A DNA stretch of 64,000 nt. It comes from Adiantum capillus-veneris. Lineage: Eukaryota > Streptophyta > Polypodiopsida > Polypodiales > Pteridaceae. The stretch lies in contig CM043969.1 in NCBI GenBank assembly GCA_014529385.2, positions 22,193,946 through 22,257,945 of the forward strand. Reading direction: 5' to 3'. Position 1 is the stretch's first letter, and each line of letters opens with the position of its first letter. Shown here in pieces: positions 23,975 through 35,255 of this stretch. The notes beneath the pieces were generated by a model. It was not told where the DNA came from. It saw only the letters and a list, made by a program, of their open reading frames with translations, and made no database searches. A program made the position numbers and the translations under genes.

Positions 23975-25525
23975 ACATAGAATGCTACCATTGTGGCAAG
24001 AAGGGTCACATGAAAAGAGACTGCAGAGAATGGAAAGCAGAAAAAGGCAAAGACAAAGCAGAAGACCATGGTGAGAAGAACAAGTCCTCAGTGAAGATTC
24101 AAGAAATAAATGTGACAAACACTATTGCAGAGGATGACAGTCTAGTGTCAGGACATATCTACTTCTTGAAAAATACAATGGACTCAGCTCTTCTTACAGC
24201 ATCTGATGGAAATTCACTGAGTGACTGGATTATAGACTCAGGGGCATCACTTCATGTGTCTCCAAACAAGGAGTGGTTTACCTCTTATGTGACCACTAAA
24301 GATCATGTTCGGCTAGGCAATGGGCAGACATGTGAGATCTTAGGTGTTGGAGATGTTCAATTGAAGTTTCAGAATGGCTCTTCTTTCATGCTGAAGAATG
24401 TGAGACATGTTCCCGCAATTACAAAGAGATTGATCAGCACAGGTTTACTTGATGATGCTGGCTACGTCACCACTTTTGGACAGAACATGTGGAAGATATC
24501 CAAGGGTTCTATGAAAGTAGCACATGGGGTAAAGTGTGGAGGAATTTACATGATTTATGTATCAAATGGCTCTAAAAATGTAATCAATGTAACCGAGCAG
24601 CCGAACGTTTCTTTGTGGCATAGCCGGTTAGGACATATGTCCAAGAAGGGAATGGAAATCTTGTCTCGTTCTGGTTATTTGCCTGGCTTTTCATTTAATG
24701 ATTTAGAATTCTGTGAACATTGTCTGTATGGTAAGCAAACACAGCAGCCACATAAGCATAGAAGCAGTAGAAGAGATACACAGTTGGCACTTGTTCATAG
24801 TGATTTGTGTGGACCTATGCCTAACCTATCTCTAGGGGGAGCTTCTTACTTTATGACATTTATAGATGATTACTCGAGGAAAGTATGGGTTTACGTTCTC
24901 AAGCACAAGGATGAAGTGTTTAGTGTTTTCAAAATGTTTGTGACACTTGTGGAGAATCAGAGTGGTAAGAAGCTTAAATACTTACGCACTGACAATGGTG
25001 GAGAGTATATTTCAAAGGCCTTTCAGGACTTTTGTGAGTCAAAAGTTATAAAATGTGAACTTACTGCTCCTTACAATCCTCCTCAAAATGGTGTTGCTGA
25101 GAGGATGAATAGGACCATACAAGAGAAGGTCAGAAGTATGTTGTCTAATGCACAACTGCCAAAATGGGTTTTGGGCTGAAGCTGTATCAACAGCCGTTCA
25201 TCTTATAAATAGATCTTCCAGCAAGGTTTTGCAGAAGGATTCAGTGCCAGAGATGGTATGGTCAGGCAAAATGCCCTGATACAAGCATCTCAGAGTCTTT
25301 GACTGTGAGGCATATACTCACGTTCCAAAGGAATTGAGGAACAAACTTGAGCCAAAGAGTAGAAAGTGCATCTTTCTAGGCTATGGTAATTCTGGTGAGA
25401 TGGGGTATAGACTTTGGGATCCCGAATCCAGAAAGGTTATCCACAGCAATGATGTTCACTTTAATGAAGCCAAATATCATTCTAAACCAGAGAGTGGATA
25501 CAAAAACACAAAACTGTGTCCAAAC
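23926..25525 (+). pseudogene. Nested Ty1/copia fragment: gag end, protease, integrase
   Basis: The open frame 23926-25179 reads a zinc knuckle (CYHCGKKGHMKRDC), protease (WIIDSGASLHVSPNKEWF, with an intact D-S-G-A active site), GAG-pre-integrase (LWHSRLGHMSKKGMEIL, CEHCLYGK) and integrase core (VHSDLCGPMP, FIDDYSRKVWVYVL, LRTDNGGEY, NGVAERMNRT), so the D,D,E triad can be followed. An extra G near 25166 changes PKWFWAEAV into a stop. In the next frame the integrase end continues (AVSTAVHLINRSS, KHLRVFDCEAY, RKCIFLGYGNSGEMGYRLWD, KVIHSNDVHFNE) to about 25490. Reverse transcriptase and LTRs are absent. The fragment lies on the + strand inside the leader of a minus-strand copia, flanked by a 40-bp direct repeat. 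Confidence 0.88.
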
Positions 25526-25539
25526 TGACAAAACCTGTC

Positions 25540-26498
25540 AAAGTGAGAGTAAACACTCGATCACAAACTATGGCGAGAATCTGGGAAAAATCCGACAGAA
25601 TTTCCCCTGAAAACTGAGCAAAAAACTCAAGTACAATCTCTACCATAAACCATAACACTACTCAATGCCAATGAGTAGAAATGCAAAAATGGCTCCACAT
25701 TTTCACATACAATGGCAATCCGCACTCAACGTACAACAACGGAGTGACCGCGCATAAGCAAGCGCCAAAAGATTTGCAATCCGGAAACTTGATCAATGCG
25801 AAAACAATGCTCTCAAGAGAGCTCACCAACACTTGAAAGTGCTCGCAAAAATGCATGTATAATGGGCATCAACCATGCGCCATAACCATATGCAAACCAT
25901 CCGCAAAGACCATGAATCCAAGCACAAAATCACTGCCAAAGTATCGTGTGAAAACTAGTGAAAGAAGCTCCACCTGTCTCTCAAGAGACCGCTTCGGTGG
26001 TGTGTAAACGCCTCCGTACTTCGTTGCCCAAGTCTACCAGAAAACCCTCAAACCACAAGCTTAACACAAGCTGCAATTGCATCTTCAGCTCATAATTTAT
26101 GCACTCAATTTCAAGCATCTCCCGTGCTTCCAAAAGTGCATCAAACTCGCACACAATGCGAAAACAAAAAATCTGGAATTTCTGTATACAGTCAGTCTGA
26201 GATGAATATTAGCAAAACGATGAGGAATTTGAAAAACGTTTCTTCCGCAAAGTTGTAGACCATGTTGAAACGGATGGGCTACGGTGGACAGAATTCTCAG
26301 ATCTGCATTCTACAAGGAGAAAAACGAATCTGTAAACAGTGTTACTGCGCACATAGTTTTAGGGCAGCACCTTCACTTACACACAGTCTTCCACACTCCT
26401 TTCTGAGCTTCCACAAGAGCATACATTACTCTCAACTGAGCTCACAAGCTCCCATTGCATTCTCACAAAGCTTCCAAGCTTTCTTAATCTCTCTACAG
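25540..26498 (-). other. Non-coding leader of the outer copia element
   Basis: Sequence between the nested fragment and the 5' LTR. It has many short CTCACAAGC/ACTCTC segments and no gene. At 26215-26262 it contains GAATTTGAAAAACG..CTTCCGCAAAGTTGTAGACC, which closely matches the unit of the tandem array at 57230-58190. Confidence 0.55.
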
Positions 26499-26688
26499 TC
26501 GAGAGCTCGGGGAGCACCATAGACGGAGAGTGAGAGAGAGAGAAGGAGACACACACACGATGTGGGTGGGGAGACTGTGAAGTGACAGATCCCCCTATAT
26601 AGTATACTCACGATAAGTATAGGGTAACAGTGGGCGGGCGCCCATGATCTAGGCGACTGGTCAAGGCACATAGGCCTTAACCCCAACA
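26499..26688 (-). repeat. 5' LTR of the 21500-26688 copia element
   Basis: Matches 21500-21692 with scattered differences (CCATAGACGG for CCACAGACGG, CACGATAAGTATAGGG for CACTATATGTATAGGG). The outer edge ends ..CCCCAACA and is followed by the target duplication CTAGC. The inner border is less clear because the first ~15 bp differ. Confidence 0.8.
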
Positions 26689-27072
26689 CTAGCTCTAGAA
26701 GCGTGGGTGCAATGGCACTTCCTGATTGTAAATACAAAGCCATTTGACCCATTGACCTCTATTTTTGGTTTAACCTATAGTAGCCTTAGTATAGAAGGTA
26801 CCTAGATCATTTTTTAAGGAAAACTTTAGCTTAATCAAAGTTTTGAGCTACCGCCAATTGTGTGTGAGAGAGAAAGATAGAGAGCATGAGCTTCATTCAA
26901 ATGCTACTTCTTGCTTGCTCATCGCATTGGAGATTTGACTGCACATTGTGATAGGCTTGGAGAGAGCTACACAACATTGCCAAGCATTCCATGAGAAATG
27001 GAGCACGTGCGCTTATGCATCTACGAGATATTTGTGGTCGTAAGTGTATCAAATGATGTCTGTTTTCTACGT

Positions 27073-29471
27073 TGTCGTGCAGCTCCGCTCCTATGCTAAG
27101 AAATATGCCAAGAAGATGTAGATCAAGCTTATTGAAATCCTACTTGATTAATGGTCAGTGATCAGGGCTTGATAACAAGCTGAGTTTAATGATTAATGTA
27201 TGTCAGATGCGGCTTAAAAGGACCAACATATGCCTTAATGATGCCAAAAATGATTATGCTTGAAGTGAGCACAGATGGGATATTATGATCTAGAACTGTA
27301 GTGCTTGAAGTGCTCTACTGGCCTGTCTATACGGCTCGTCGATAAGAGCTACGATGAAGAAGTTATGGCACTTTGAAGTTTAAGCCGATTGCAGATCCGT
27401 ACCGGATTGGGCAACTGCAGCTAAGGTGACAAAAATAGAATGAATGCACGGGCCTGAAGTGGTCACTTTGTAGATCGCGTCGATCTTTTCAGATCAGAAT
27501 CGAAGTTCCGGTTGCCAAGTTATTGGCCGTTAAAGATTCATCGGGGGCCGGATCTGTGTCAGTCAGGTTGGCTCGGACGGGGTGCCATCTGGGAGATTTT
27601 GGCTCTCGATCGGATTTTGAAATGCAACAAAATAGGTGCTTGAGGAATATCTTGTTCAGAATTGAATCTCTTGCAGTGCATTGATAGCTAATGCTCCAGT
27701 TGAATTCAAGTCCATGGCCGGATAAAACATGATCTGCTTAACAGAGCTTTGGCCGGTACATATGCCAAGCAGGGAGGTTCATATTAATTTACAGTAATGC
27801 TAAAACATTTGGAGCCGAATGTCAAGATTAACATTGCTTGGGTGATATGCGTGCCAACTGTGGTGCCCTTATGAGAGCACAAAAAGTTCTTGTTGAGGTC
27901 TTAGTTGAAAATGTCGTCTTTTGGAATGTATTGATTGCGGGATTTGACCCCAAGGGGAGAGAATCCCTGATGAGACTGTTGGCAAGGACTGCTCGAAAGA
28001 GATGTCGTGCTTGGCAGTGCTTTGGCCGACATGTATGCTAAATGTGATGCCCTTACAAAGGCTATGGCCGCCCATACTCACAATTCAAATGGCTGCCCAA
28101 GGGCCACAACCTTGGCTGCCCAAAAGATAAATTAAGGGCTTTTGTGTGTAAGAAAAAAAATGAAAAGCAAGAGCGTGGCGAGCAGGCAGCAGAGAGCGAT
28201 GGCGCAGGGAAGAAGAATCACTGGCAGCGGGTTGTAGAGAGCTCGGTTGAGCGCGGAGAAGAAAGGAAAAGTCCACAGCTTGCAGTGGCGCTCCATTTCG
28301 GGACCGGTTACGTCGGTTTTTGACTGCTCTAGACCGTCTCTTGCCACGTCATCAAGACTGCTCCCACGCCACGTCAGTCACGATGCCGTGACTGCGTGGT
28401 GGGGCCTTATTTTTGGAGAAAAATATAGCAAGGAAATTGAAAGGCATCAACAAAGAGGGGATGTAGGGGTTTGAAGAAGAAAAAGGAGAATAGGGCAAGG
28501 GGAGAGCGAAGGTAAGAAGAGCAGGAAGCTCAGCAAAGATCTCTCTCTCTCTCTCTCTCTCGAATTTGAAAAGCAAACAAAGGGAGACTTTCTCTCTCAC
28601 TCTCGTCCATGGTTAGCGAATGAAGGGAGCAAGGCTTGGAGAAGGCGGAGCTCGGCATGTTAAGGCGAGCAATAAAGATGGAGGAAAATTAAGGGCTCTC
28701 GGAGCCGAGTCTTGAAGCAAGACTCTCGAGAGAGGGCTCTGACAAACAAAGAAGAGTTTATAAAGCTCTCTTTCTCTCATGCATAAGATAGAGAAGAGGG
28801 GAGCAAGGAGTCGGCAAGGAAGGGTCACTTCCTCTTGCTCTCGGACATAAGCAAGAAAGTTAAAGGTGCTCTCACTCTCTCATGCTTGAGAAGGAGAGGA
28901 TCTCGGAGTGTTGCATGAAGTTGGCATGAGCTCGGAAGAGGAAAGCAAGTGTATCGGCCAAGCAGGGGTTAAGGGACTCGGAGCTAGTCGACTAGAGGTG
29001 AAGATAAAGCTCGTGAACGACAGATAAGACAGTCCAAAGTGCATAAAGCAGGAAGATGCAGGATAATTGGTAATAAATGAAGCTTGATGATCAAGATAGT
29101 GAGAAGAATTGAAGACTGCAGAATCTACGGGTATTTGAAGCAGATAAAGCGACAGGAGGAAATTTCCACAACCGTCATCATATAGAGATTGAATTAACAT
29201 TCTTTTAAGTCCGGTGTCGTTAATGGCCCGGTTAATTCTGTAAAGCAGGAGCTTAAACTCCTAGTTAGCTGATGATCCAAGTGACGGAGCTGTTAACAGC
29301 CCTCCTTGGCTAAGAATTAAGTTGTACTCATGTGTTAATCAATTAATTGATGATTACGATGATTTCCAGATTCAACCGCATCTGTTGTTCTCATTCTCTC
29401 TCTTTCACACCTCCCACAGCCAGAGGCCCGGCGCCTACCCGGCTCACGTAGCGAACACATATCCCCCGACA
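27073..29471 (+). mobile_element. 2.4-kb LTR (copy B), probably solo, carrying PPR fragments
   Basis: Starts TGTCGTGCAGC and ends ..ATCCCCCGACA (5-bp inverted ends TGTCG/CGACA). Comparison with the uninterrupted tandem unit (CTACG-TGCAAG in host) shows a 4-bp duplication: ACGT at 27069-27072 and ACTT at 29472-29475 (one change). No internal retrotransposon genes, so a solo LTR fits best. The first ~1.1 kb contains CGGTTGCCAAGTTATTGGCC and PPR-gene pieces. A weak TATA-like GATAAATTAA is at 28126, then a GA-rich stretch and the conserved 3' end shared with copies A and C. Confidence 0.7.
27700..28075 (+). pseudogene. PPR-gene fragments captured in LTR copy B
   Basis: Three pieces in different frames look like plant pentatricopeptide repeat protein: RALAGTYAKQGG (about 27742), GDMRANCGALMRAQKVLVEV then ENVVFWNVLIAGF (27841-27945), and VVLGSALADMYAKCDALTKA (about 28005-28064). 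These are the hallmarks of 35-residue PLS-type PPR motifs (NALvDMYAKCGAl..A..vF..m..rnvvSWNaLIaGy). PPR proteins bind organelle RNA. Here the frame is broken and only two to three motifs remain, so it is a relic. Copy C at 40239-40675 carries related but not identical pieces in the same position. Confidence 0.7.
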
Positions 29472-30138
29472 ACTTGCAAGTAGTGATTAGAATCGTGGCA
29501 ACATAAGCTACACATAGGTACTTGTAGACATCAGTTTCAAGCACTTCTAAACTTTTTTTGTCTTCATACACATATTTCTCAATTGGGTTTGGAGTGAGGA
29601 TTGTAAGTATAGAGGCTTTGGGACAGTGTATCCTACTGAGGGATGGTGTTCATTAAGTTTCGTACGATTTTGGTATGGTTTGGTGAGTTTTCTTTTGTTT
29701 GTGTGTATGTGGGTTGGATGGTGTAGTTGAGAGTAGTGAGATTACTTATTTTGGTTTAGTTGGCCTTCTAGAGTGTTCTATGTGTGAATAGTCTGAACCT
29801 GACAAGCTATAGAGATTGCCTCTGCATACCTATTGTGTCATTTGTGTCCTCAATTGACATTATCTTCATCTAGGTATTGCTGCATGCACTTTATAGGTGT
29901 TCACCCATGGGTCAACAATACGGAATAACTCAAGTTTCATACCAAAGTCTTATTTTCTGAGAGTTATGAAATGATGCGGATTATGGTTGAACACTTCATG
30001 TGTAATGAGTAGTTATTCTAGTTGCAGAAGCCGGGGTGTGATGGCATTTCCTGATTATAAATAAATCCATTTTACCCATTGAACTCTATTTTTGGTTTAA
30101 CCTATGGTAGAATTAGTATATAGGGTACCTAGGTCATT

Positions 30139-33100
30139 TGTAAGGGCCCGAGTGAGAGGTCCCCACCCTGCCGACACAAAAGTCATGATGGAGTCCTTGA
30201 CAGGTCTCTAGGACTAATAAGAATCAGAATCTCTAAACAAGAAAAATAAAGGGAATAGAGCTTTACATTGGCAATGGCTTGGGACTATAGCCTAGAAAAA
30301 GACCTAGTCCTATCTCGCAAGCAGAATCAGGACAAAAATCATAAACTTCAAAAAAACAAATCAGCCCTATAACTTCCACAGTTGGGCTAAGCTATCCTCG
30401 TCCAATGTGAGTGAGGGCACAACCGTTGGTGCACTCCTCTTCCGATGAAGAAGTCTTCTAATGTTTCTAGTGTGCATGGATGGATAGCTACTTGATTAAT
30501 TAGGTCCACCCATCCATGGATCATAATTGACAACCTTAGTCATTCCTCACTTACCACCCCACATCACACATGATTCTTTTGTTTCTAATTACTATCACAT
30601 TGTTTTAACATTTAATATAATGGTTTATTTTAACTTTTTGTCATAGTGATTCTTTCAATCAAGTATTAAAGATATCATTGAAAAACATTCTTTTAGTAAG
30701 CATACATCTTTAAACTTAAAACAAAGTACTATCAAAATCAAAAATTTGACCGTAATAACCATGCCTAGTACTCTTCTTGTCTCAAGACCACCTAAGGGTG
30801 AAACAAGGACACCCATTCCTTATTTATAATCCGGGGTTGAAACCCATCACCCAAAGTTCGGGGTGCCCTTACACCAAACCCGTTGCCCATATAGCCGGCG
30901 ATTCCTCTAGGAGCAAAAATGATATCCTAAATTATGTAGAAACACCAAGACATGACATGGAGTAGAAACTCGGGATTCATGGGGGTAACCGACTTATTTG
31001 TGGCTAGAAAACCATCATTATTCATCAAAATATACAAGGAGTCGGGAGGCGTCTTGAGACAACAAGCTATCTTAAGGATGATCAATGATATCTTTCCTAA
31101 TTTAACTAGTCTTACCAAAGCATTTATTTCCTAGTTTATCAATCAATTGCACAATGGTTCCTTCAAAGATACCCTTTCAATTTTTAGCCAATTCATCCTT
31201 TCCTAAATCCTTACGGACTCTTTAGAGTATGCAATGTTATTACTTACAATAATTTGAATTGCTTAAAACTTAAATTTGATGAACACCCAACTAGGACTGA
31301 TCAGGTATGTGCTAGATCGATTGGACCTAGACACTCTCGTTTGTGGGCCTATTGTTGGGTCCTGCCTCATGGTCATAAGAACCCCTGGTTTTCTTTGGAA
31401 CATAATCTTCTTTATTAGTTTGGGTGTTTTCTCGTGTCCTCTTTGAAGTGATAACTTTTATCCTTATAGAAAGGACATCTACTTATTAAGTTAGTCATCA
31501 AAAACTTGACTTTACCTTCATATTGAATCTAATTCCTCTTTTCATCCCAACTAAGGTTGAGTTTGTAGTCATAAATGGTAATTTCTTGATCTAGTAATTT
31601 CTTAATTGCTTATATAGGTAGGATAATTTTATCTTAACTTCCTTAAGGTTTTCTAAGATCCCCTAATTTTTCTTATAAATATCTAAACCTTTTTCATAAT
31701 TTTCTCGTCATATTCTATTCTAAAATTTGGCTTGTTTTTTTACTTCATATTGCTTACAAAGATTATTCCTTAGAGATATAATTATTTGAACTTTATATCA
31801 CTGTTTTACACCTCCAATAATATTGCTAAAGACTTTTAAATGGATTTACTATTTATCCAATCTAATTTTTGATCAGAAACTAGGATTTTTGAGTAAACAT
31901 AATTACTTAAACTAATTTTTTATCCATGAGCTGTTTTTTTCCGCTTGATACTGATTTTTTAATAACTCTAGTAATTACCATGTAATTATTTAAGCTAATT
32001 AGCTAATTTCCCCCTTTAGTTTATAGCCAAAGTTAGACCATTTTAGCTTATTTAATTAGCTAAACTAATTTTATGTCCATAAGCTAATTATCCTTGCTTG
32101 ATAATAATTTTTCTAAACTCTATGATTACCATGTAGTTATCTAAGCTACTAATTTCTCTTTTTAATTTATAACCAAAATCAGACAGTTTGAGCAAATTAT
32201 CAAAATTAGCTAAAATAGTTTTTTTATCTATGTGCTAATTATCCCAACTTGGTAGTCGTGTTTTTACCTTTCATAACTACCATGTAATCATCTGAATTAA
32301 TTAAATAGTTTCCCTCTTTAATTCAAAGCCAAAATAAAACATTTGTAGCTTAATTAATTAGATAAACTAATTTTTTATCTATGAGATAAATTTTTTAGCT
32401 TGGTAATCATGCTATCTAACTATGATAATTACCATGTATATATCTAAGGTAATTAATTAATTTTCTCTTTTAGTTTTTAATTAAAATCAACCGGTTTTAT
32501 CTTAATTAAATAGCTAAACTAGTTTCCTACTAATGACCTAACTATCTCTACTAGCTAATCATGTTTCCTAGCTCCAACAATTACCTTGTAATTATTCAAG
32601 CTAGCTAACTAATTTTCCCCTTTGATTTTGAGCTAAACTCAATCCATTTTAGCTTAATAACATAGCTAAACTAACGTTTTGTTTATAAACTAATTATTCC
32701 AACGATCTAATGATGAGGTTCCTAATTTTGATAATTATCTTGTAACTATCTAAGTTAGTTAACTAGTTTGTTTTTTTAATTTATAATTAGAATCAGCCTA
32801 TTTTAGCTTAATTAAATAGCTAAACTATTTTTTGATTGATGAACTAATTATCCCATGCTTTTAACAATATATTCTAGCTTTAATAATGATTTTGTGATTT
32901 ATTAAGCTAGTTTACTAAGTTTTCTATTAATTTTATGGTTAAAAACAACTACGTTTTATCTAATTAATTACAGAAATTAATCACAAATTTATCCAATTTT
33001 CCTAAGTTCTTAACATTATAATCAATCTTTGAGTTACTAAGCTTGTTTAATAAAATTCTCATTAATTACAACAAAAATAATCAATTTCAATCCTAATTAG

Positions 33101-33824
33101 GATTGATAATTAAGTAGATTATTAATCTTAATTAATATTAAGTAATCAACACTTTAATAATGTATAAGAGAGTGATTAATAGTAGAGGACGGTCTAATCT
33201 TTTTTAATTAATAGATTGATTAGATTAGTAAGATCTAAATTAATATAAATTGCTAATTACTTGAGATTAGCATTAATTACTTTGCTTAAACACTTAGAGT
33301 TTTGATCTCTTAGTGATTTCTGTGAAGTATCTCTCTCGCATCAGATTTTTGGCCAAGACTCCGACTCTACATGAAAGTGTGAAGCCTAGGGGGTCTATTT
33401 ATAGGTTTTTAAGGCAAACAAGGCCTAATTTATCAACCCGGGGCAGCCCCTTATCTCTAGGAAGTGCCCTTTACAATTATTTTAGCCCATAGCAGGTTCA
33501 TAATTTCGCCTCCTAACACCTACCCAACTTGGTCAATTTCTCCATTTGGGGTGTATTTTTTGCTTTTTCTGTAAATATCTGGCAATCATTTTTTAGGCCA
33601 TGTGACTAAATATCTTCTAGGCCATGTGCTTCAATAATTAATAAAGTCTTCAATTATTTTAGCAAATTAAATTAGCTGCAAAAACTTTTGGAGGCCATAA
33701 CAGAGTCCAAAAATACTAATTTTGTCTACTTTTGGGATAGTGGTTTACCAGTTTCTATGTCTAGGGTTCTCAATTAAAGTTTTAGGGTTTGATTTTTTGC
33801 TTACAAAAAGGTGGAAACCTTACA
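30139..33824 (-). mobile_element. 3.7-kb probable solo LTR with internal AT-rich tandem array
   Basis: Interrupts the ~0.92-kb repeat. Ends are TGTAAGGGCCCGAG and GGAAACCTTACA, i.e. TG..CA with a 7-bp inverted TGTAAGG/CCTTACA. On the minus strand a good TATA box (CCTATAAATAGACCC, + coordinates about 33390-33405) lies roughly 430 bp inside the right edge, as in a plant LTR promoter. No gag-pol inside. Target duplication is not evident (TCATT against GAGAA), possibly eroded. Confidence 0.6.
31850..33010. repeat. Diverged ~150-bp AT-rich tandem array inside the 3.7-kb LTR
   Basis: Seven to eight degenerate copies of a unit with TAGCTTAATTAAATAGCTAAACTAATTTT, CCATGAGCTAATTAT, GATAATTACCATGTAATTAT and CTAATTTCCCCTTT. 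Units begin near 31880, 32030, 32180, 32340, 32490, 32640, 32800. It lies downstream of the TATA box in the minus-strand reading, so would be transcribed within U5/R if the LTR is active. Confidence 0.65.
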
Positions 33825-34323
33825 GAGAACTTTATCTTAATCAAAGTTTTGAGCTGCGATTGGCTATGTGAGAGAGAAAGAGAGAGAGTGTGAGCTTCAT
33901 CCAGACGCTACTGCTCATCTCATTGTAGGTTGGACTAGAATTTTGCGATAGGCCCGGAGAGAGCTACTCAACAAAACCAAGTATTCCACACAAAATGGAG
34001 CACACGTGCTTACACATCTATGAGCTATTTGTGGTCATAAGTGTATCAAGAAATGTCTATTTTTTGCGTGCAAGTAGTCGTTAAAATCGTGGCTATATAA
34101 GCTATGCCTATGTACTCATAGATTTTAGTTTTAGGCACTTCGGAAATTCTACTTTGTCTTCATACGTGTTTTTTGTAGATAGGTTTGGAGTGAGGATTTT
34201 GAGTGTAGAGGCTTTGGCACAGGTGTATCCTAGTGAGAGGATAATGTTCCTTAAGTTTCATACGATTCTGGCATGATATGGTGAGTTTTCTTCCATTTTG
34301 TGTGTATGTGGGTTGGGCGGTGT

Positions 34324-34550
34324 TGTTGGAATTAGGGTTGTGGAGAAACGCACACAGCTTGGACAAGACCAAGGAAGCTCAAGGCACACAATAGAGAGTG
34401 TGTTACTTAGTGTGCAATGGAAAGATAGATAGCCCTAGAGTGATGGGCATATATACAATGCTCATGGGAAAAAACCTCCTAAAGAGGGAAAAAATGCCCC
34501 GGTGGTCCTAATGTGTTCACACACATCACTACCACATGTATATGGTAACA
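34324..34550 (-). repeat. 3' LTR of a copia element fused to gypsy protease
   Basis: On the minus strand it starts TGTTACCATATACATG after a polypurine tract (CTAGAGGGGATT) and ends ..CTAATTCCAACA. Length 227 bp. It has a TATA-like GTATATATGCCC. The outer edge cuts into tandem unit 3. The 5' LTR of the same element is not in the window. Confidence 0.7.
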
Positions 34551-34627
34551 AATCCCCTCTAGAGTGATGCGGTGAACGAGAGCTGGCACATGAGTAAAGG
34601 GAAGTGACATTCCCTGAGGACATGATC

Positions 34628-35255
34628 AGTCCACAAAGAGGAGTAAGCCCAAAGCTTTGCCAAAAGATTCAAGCTTCTCACGAGACAATGCCTTTGTGAA
34701 AAGATCTGCAAGGTTGTCCTATGTTGTCACATAAGCCAAGCTAATCTCTCCTGCTGAGAGCCTCTCATTGACATAATGGTAATGCACCTCAATGTGATTT
34801 ATGCGAGCATGAAAATTGGGTTCCTCGCAACTGCCAATGCGCTCTGACTATCAGTGTAGATAGTGTTGGCAGTGTCCTGTCCAACACCCAAATCAGCCAT
34901 AAGGCGTTTGAGCCATACACACTCAAACGTAGCTGTGAAGACTGCCATGTACTCATCCTCACAACTCGAAGTGGCCACAGTAGGTTGCTTCTTGCTCAAC
35001 CATGATATGCATGAACTGCCAAGAATGAAACAAAAATCACTTGTGGACACTCGGGTGTCAAAACAGCCAGTCCAATCTGAGTTCAAAAAAGCATGTAAGT
35101 CTGGCGGCAATGATCCCCCTTGGGATAAAACAAGCCAATATGTAAAGTGCCACTAAAGTAGCAAAAAATCCTCTTGACAGCCTGCCAATGCTTAGACCCT
35201 GGGCTATGCATAAATCTGTTGACCTGTGACACTGCAAACTGAATATCTGGCCTAT
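34628..35255 (-). pseudogene. Copia reverse transcriptase end and RNase H
   Basis: From 35255: RPDIQFAVSQVNRFMHSPGS, HWQAVKRIF, GTLHIGLFYP, then after a frame change DWTGCFDTRVSTSDFCFILG, SSCISWLSKKQPTVATSSCE, DEYMAVFTATFECVWLKRL, TIYTDSQSALAVARNPIF, HIEVHYHYVNERLS-type text, DNLADLFTKALSREKLES and the final LLLFVD stop at about 34628. RNase H catalytic carboxylates (D..E..D) are recognisable. Frameshifts are present near 35105 and 34808, and there is a TAG before DNLAD. The YVDD-containing part of RT is missing. Immediately upstream the sequence changes to a gypsy protease. Confidence 0.85.

Larger units (their letters stand above)
21500..26688 (-). mobile_element. Deleted Ty1/copia LTR retrotransposon with nested copia fragment
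   Basis: LTRs at 21500-21692 and about 26499-26688 are direct repeats (CGGGGAGCACCA.AGACGGAG.., CTATATAGTATACTCAC, GGCCTTAACCCCAACA). The 5-bp duplication CTAGC flanks the element (21495-21499, 26689-26693). On the minus strand the right LTR is 5', and a polypurine tract (AAGTGGGAGGT at 21693-21703) precedes the 3' LTR that begins TGTTGGGG. The LTR holds a TATA-like TATATAG. Internal content: gag and protease with a remnant of reverse transcriptase (23321-21768), and a long non-coding 5' leader interrupted by a copia fragment on the opposite strand (about 23937-25540). Integrase and most of reverse transcriptase are absent, so it is non-autonomous. No clear tRNA primer site is seen next to the right LTR. 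Confidence 0.85.
20866..34323. repeat. Three tandem units of a ~0.92-kb repeat, each broken by insertions
   Basis: Unit 1: about 20866-21499 plus 26689-26820. Unit 2: 26821-27072 plus 29476-30138. Unit 3: 33825-34323 (cut short). Diagnostic shared text: AAGTGTATCAA.ATG, GCGTGCAAGTAGT, GTATCCTA.TGAGG, TGTGTGTATGTGGGTTGG, AATGATGCGGATTATG, GGTTTAACCTAT, and CTTAATCAAAGTTTTGAGC. With the insertions removed, the end of unit 1 (..CATTTTTTAAGGA) runs directly into unit 2 (AAACTTTAGCTTAATC), so the arrangement is tandem. Insertions: copia at 21500, PPR-type LTR at 27073, 3.7-kb LTR at 30139, copia 3' end at 34324. I see no coding potential in the unit. Confidence 0.75.
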
